A DNA stretch of 50,672 nucleotides from Planctomycetota bacterium (GTDB taxonomy: Bacteria; Planctomycetota; UBA1135). The position numbers and the translations under genes are program-made. Below, piece after piece: positions 49,004 through 50,672 of the stretch (positions within the stretch are counted from its first letter, which is position 1; every line of letters starts with the position of its first letter). The stretch covers positions 1 to 50,672 of the forward strand of contig JAJFFB010000001.1 of NCBI GenBank assembly GCA_021776925.1. The letters are read 5' to 3'. The notes beneath the pieces were generated by a model. The model had not been told where the DNA came from. It ran no database searches and was given only the letters and a program-made list of their open reading frames with translations.

Positions 49004-49285
49004 ATGACTAAACATTCTTCATTCTTGCTTTCCCTGGCCGGCGCGCTGGCGGTAGTGGTTGCCCTGAGCTTCCTGCCCGCCTGTGCAAGCGCCGGGACCG
49101 AAGCCCGCGCCGTTGTCGGTGCCACCGCCTGGCAGGACAACTGCGGTCGGTGTCACAACTTCCGCTCGCCCGGCGACTACAGCGATGCCAATTGGGACGT
49201 GGCCGCCCTGCACATGCGGATCCGAGCCAACATCCCTGCAGAAGACATCGAAGCCATTCGAGTCTTCCTCCAGGCAGGCAATTAG
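49004..49285 (+). CDS. Small mono-haem c-type cytochrome, probable lipoprotein
   Basis: The 93-residue protein has an N-terminal hydrophobic segment ending SFLPAC, so Cys27 is a possible lipidation site. The single haem motif is CGRCH (Cys47, Cys50, His51). The mature domain of about 60 residues is a reduced class I cytochrome fold, with HMRIRANIPAEDIEAIRVFL at the C-terminus; Met72 is a possible sixth ligand. It lies 11 bases after the porin gene and is followed by a strong hairpin, so the two form one transcript. It probably carries electrons in the periplasm or at a membrane surface. Confidence 0.82.
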   Translation: MTKHSSFLLSLAGALAVVVALSFLPACASAGTEARAVVGATAWQDNCGRCHNFRSPGDYSDANWDVAALHMRIRANIPAEDIEAIRVFLQAGN

Positions 49286-49298
49286 GCTCGCAGTCCAC

Positions 49299-49344
49299 GA
49301 GGTGGTGAATTTCCCCAGGTTGACTGGGGAAAATTCACCACCTC
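49299..49344 (+). terminator. Long hairpin after the cytochrome gene, probable terminator
   Basis: Bases 49299-49318 and 49324-49344 pair over 20 bp with one bulged A and a 5-base loop (GTTGA). It starts 14 bases after the stop of the small cytochrome. The bases that follow are ACCTCTTTT, a weak U-tract. The stem is long and nearly perfect, so it could also protect the 3' end of the mRNA. Confidence 0.7.
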
Positions 49345-49415
49345 ACCTCTTTTCAACCCTTGTTGTAACAGTTTTAAGGTTAGGAAATTAATGGACTTAG
49401 GTTTTTCAGCCGCTA

Positions 49416-49432
49416 TTGGCATGTGAATTGCA
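49416..49432 (+). promoter_or_regulatory. Sigma-54-type (-24/-12) promoter of the larger cytochrome gene
   Basis: TTGGCAT, five bases GTGAA, then TTGCA match the RpoN consensus TGGCAC-N5-TTGCW in every position except the last C of the -24 box (T here). GG and GC are at the required spacing. The start of transcription would be near 49444, leaving an untranslated leader of just under 100 bases before the TTG at 49541. No activator gene is seen nearby. The rest of the 49345-49540 gap shows no gene. Confidence 0.55.
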
Positions 49433-49540
49433 TCTTGTGTGTGAGGCTATGCCTCCCATTGAACCTGGAAGCCGACCATCCGGCCACCACACCTGGATAC
49501 AAGGGCCGAAATAACGGTCCTCTACCACCTGGAGAACGAG

Positions 49541-50449
49541 TTGACTTCGTCACTGACCTTTAAGAGTCTCGCCGCCCCGCTGGTCGGCCTGGCTGTGATT
49601 TGTTTTGCCTCCTCTGCCCTCGCGGCACCTCTTTCTGCTTCCCCACAAGCCGCCGAGGAATGGGTGGCTCCCAAGCGGAAAGCGCGGCTGAAGAATCCTC
49701 TCGAGGCCACCGCTGCAAACCTGGCCGCTGGCAAGGCCCTGTTCCTGGCCAACTGCATGGTCTGCCACGGGACCGAGGGCAAGGGTGACGGACCGGCCGG
49801 GGCGGCCCTGACTCCGAAGGCGGCCAATTTCGCCGCATCTTCGGTGCAAAAGCAATCCGACGGAGCCATTTTCTGGAAGTTGAGCGAAGGCCGCAGCCCG
49901 ATGCCGGGCTTCAAGGCCGCCTTGAACGAGACTCAACGCTGGCAACTGGTCCTGCACCTGAGGGGTTTCGGAGGCCCTGCCAAAACCAAGTTGGACCTGG
50001 CGTTGATGGAATATGACCAGCTCAAGGGCGCCATCATCCTGGGGGATCAGAAGCAGGTGATGGCCAAATCCTCCCATCTGCTGAAATCGCTACAAGGCAT
50101 CAGCGTTCCGAAAAGCGTGGCCGCCAACAAGAAGCTGAAGGCGGATTGGGACAAGCGCACCGAGGGGATCCAGAAGGGTGTCACCAGCTTCACGCAGAAG
50201 AAACAGTCTGCCACCGGAACCCTGAGGCAACTTGATCTCCTGAGTGATGGGCTATCCCAGTGGATTGCGGAGTACCACCTCGCGCCCACCATTGACCTGC
50301 GCCTGCTGCGTTGCTCGATGGCGCTGGATGGCGAGGGTGGCTCCTGGCTGCAATTGGGCAAAGGAATGCAGAACCCATATCTCCCCAAAATGTCCGGCAA
50401 ATGCGTGAAAACTCTTGGGGCGTGGGGCCCATCGGTGCCCAAGCCCTGA
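49541..50449 (+). CDS. Exported mono-haem c-type cytochrome with C-terminal extension
   Basis: The 302-residue protein starts at TTG, with CTGGAG 6-7 bases upstream, and has a signal peptide (LVGLAVICFASSALAAP). The cytochrome domain (about 55-150) has AAGKALFLANCMVCHGTEGK, with haem motif CMVCH, and a distal ligand in RSPMPGF, as in CcoP- and NirC-like class I cytochromes. About 150 further residues (KLDLALMEYDQLKGAIILGD to the end) are mostly helical and contain Cys near RCSMALDG and GKC; I do not recognise that part. It resembles proteins fused to a DUF3347-like helical domain, but this is uncertain. It is transcribed alone between a sigma-54-like promoter and a strong terminator. Confidence 0.82.
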   Translation: MTSSLTFKSLAAPLVGLAVICFASSALAAPLSASPQAAEEWVAPKRKARLKNPLEATAANLAAGKALFLANCMVCHGTEGKGDGPAGAALTPKAANFAASSVQKQSDGAIFWKLSEGRSPMPGFKAALNETQRWQLVLHLRGFGGPAKTKLDLALMEYDQLKGAIILGDQKQVMAKSSHLLKSLQGISVPKSVAANKKLKADWDKRTEGIQKGVTSFTQKKQSATGTLRQLDLLSDGLSQWIAEYHLAPTIDLRLLRCSMALDGEGGSWLQLGKGMQNPYLPKMSGKCVKTLGAWGPSVPKP

Positions 50450-50468
50450 TCTCCCATCTTGATGGACA

Positions 50469-50504
50469 GGCTGGGTCCTCGGATCGAGGACCCAGCCCTT
50501 TTTT
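50469..50504 (+). terminator. Rho-independent terminator
   Basis: A perfect 13-bp stem (50469-50481 with 50485-50497) has a 3-base loop GAT and is followed by C and six T (50499-50504). It begins 19 bases after the cytochrome stop. This is the clearest intrinsic terminator in the window. Confidence 0.95.
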
Positions 50505-50518
50505 GCCTCATGGCTGAT

Positions 50519-50527
50519 TGCTAGACT
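50519..50527 (+). promoter_or_regulatory. Extended -10 promoter element of the phosphofructokinase gene
   Basis: TGCTAGACT lies 32 bases before the ATG at 50560 and shares the TGCTA core seen before the genes at 2326 and 11264. It follows the terminator of the previous gene, where a new promoter is expected. Confidence 0.5.
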
Positions 50528-50559
50528 CTGCCGGATGGACCCGGAAGGGCCCCTGAGTC

Positions 50560-50672
50560 ATGAATGAGTCTCTCCGCGGAGCCGCCGTCATCGGCCAATC
50601 CGGTGGCCCCACGGTGGTCATCAATCAGAGTCTGGTGGGCTACGTCGAAGCCGCCCTGGAGCACGACTGCAT
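50560..50672 (+). CDS. 6-phosphofructokinase (PPi-dependent type), 5' part only
   Basis: Only 37 full codons are inside the window. The N-terminus is a Rossmann-like first strand and phosphate-binding loop, AAVIGQSGGPTVVINQSLVG, as in PPi-type phosphofructokinases, where ATP-PFK would have GGDAPGMN. The enzyme phosphorylates fructose 6-phosphate in glycolysis or, if PPi-linked, works reversibly. The GGPT variant favours the PPi-linked clade, but the decisive phosphoryl-donor residues lie beyond the right edge. Confidence 0.85.
   Translation, partial: MNESLRGAAVIGQSGGPTVVINQSLVGYVEAALEHDC

Overview
The window is about 50.7 kb of GC-rich, gene-dense bacterial DNA. No rRNA, tRNA, CRISPR array, transposase or phage gene was seen. 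Signal peptides, a secretin, a predicted beta-barrel porin, lipoproteins and a lipid-A-type sugar-modification set all point to a Gram-negative (diderm) cell. FG-GAP and golvesin-domain secreted proteins, a DUF1028 protein with a long C-terminal extension, and exported proteins with planctomycete-style C-terminal domains suggest a Planctomycetota-like organism. That placement is inference. No gap between genes exceeds 300 bases.

Left part (1-11194): an exported DUF1028 protein runs off the left edge. A CitD-CitE fusion and a CitF gene, both on the plus strand, are separated by two minus-strand membrane-protein paralogs. A minus-strand operon then encodes a purple-acid-phosphatase-like phosphoesterase, a TPR protein and a PGRP-type amidase.

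Cyanophycin block (11264-17871, plus): isoaspartyl dipeptidase, cyanophycinase, cyanophycin synthetase and a second CphA-like protein that lacks the ATP-grasp domain. Together these could make cyanophycin and break it down to Asp and Arg. A small membrane protein follows.

Envelope-sugar block (18421-24991): a minus-strand run (polyprenyl-phosphate sugar transferase, LAB_N membrane protein, GT83 transferase, serine hydrolase, FG-GAP protein) lies divergent from a UDP-glucuronate 4-epimerase-like gene. This fits uronic-acid modification of a lipid.

Type IV pilus / type II secretion block (25019-38695, minus): a pseudopilin, a 31-codon membrane microprotein, PilM/N/O/P-like proteins, a secretin, a TPR lipoprotein, a GspE/PilB ATPase with an N-terminal STAS-like domain, GspF/PilC, three minor pseudopilins and two tandem PilX-like paralogs. 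Most neighbouring genes overlap by 1-4 bases, so this looks like one long operon. No PilT retraction ATPase or prepilin peptidase is present here.

Right part (38782-50672): patatin, topoisomerase VI A and topoisomerase VI B form a minus-strand operon next to the pilus block. Divergent from it are a FliA-like sigma factor, an M1 peptidase, a membrane protein and a CBS protein. The last section has visibly less GC-biased codon use. It holds a porin, a small c-type cytochrome lipoprotein, a strong hairpin, a larger c-type cytochrome behind a sigma-54-like promoter, a textbook terminator, and the start of a PPi-type phosphofructokinase cut by the right edge.
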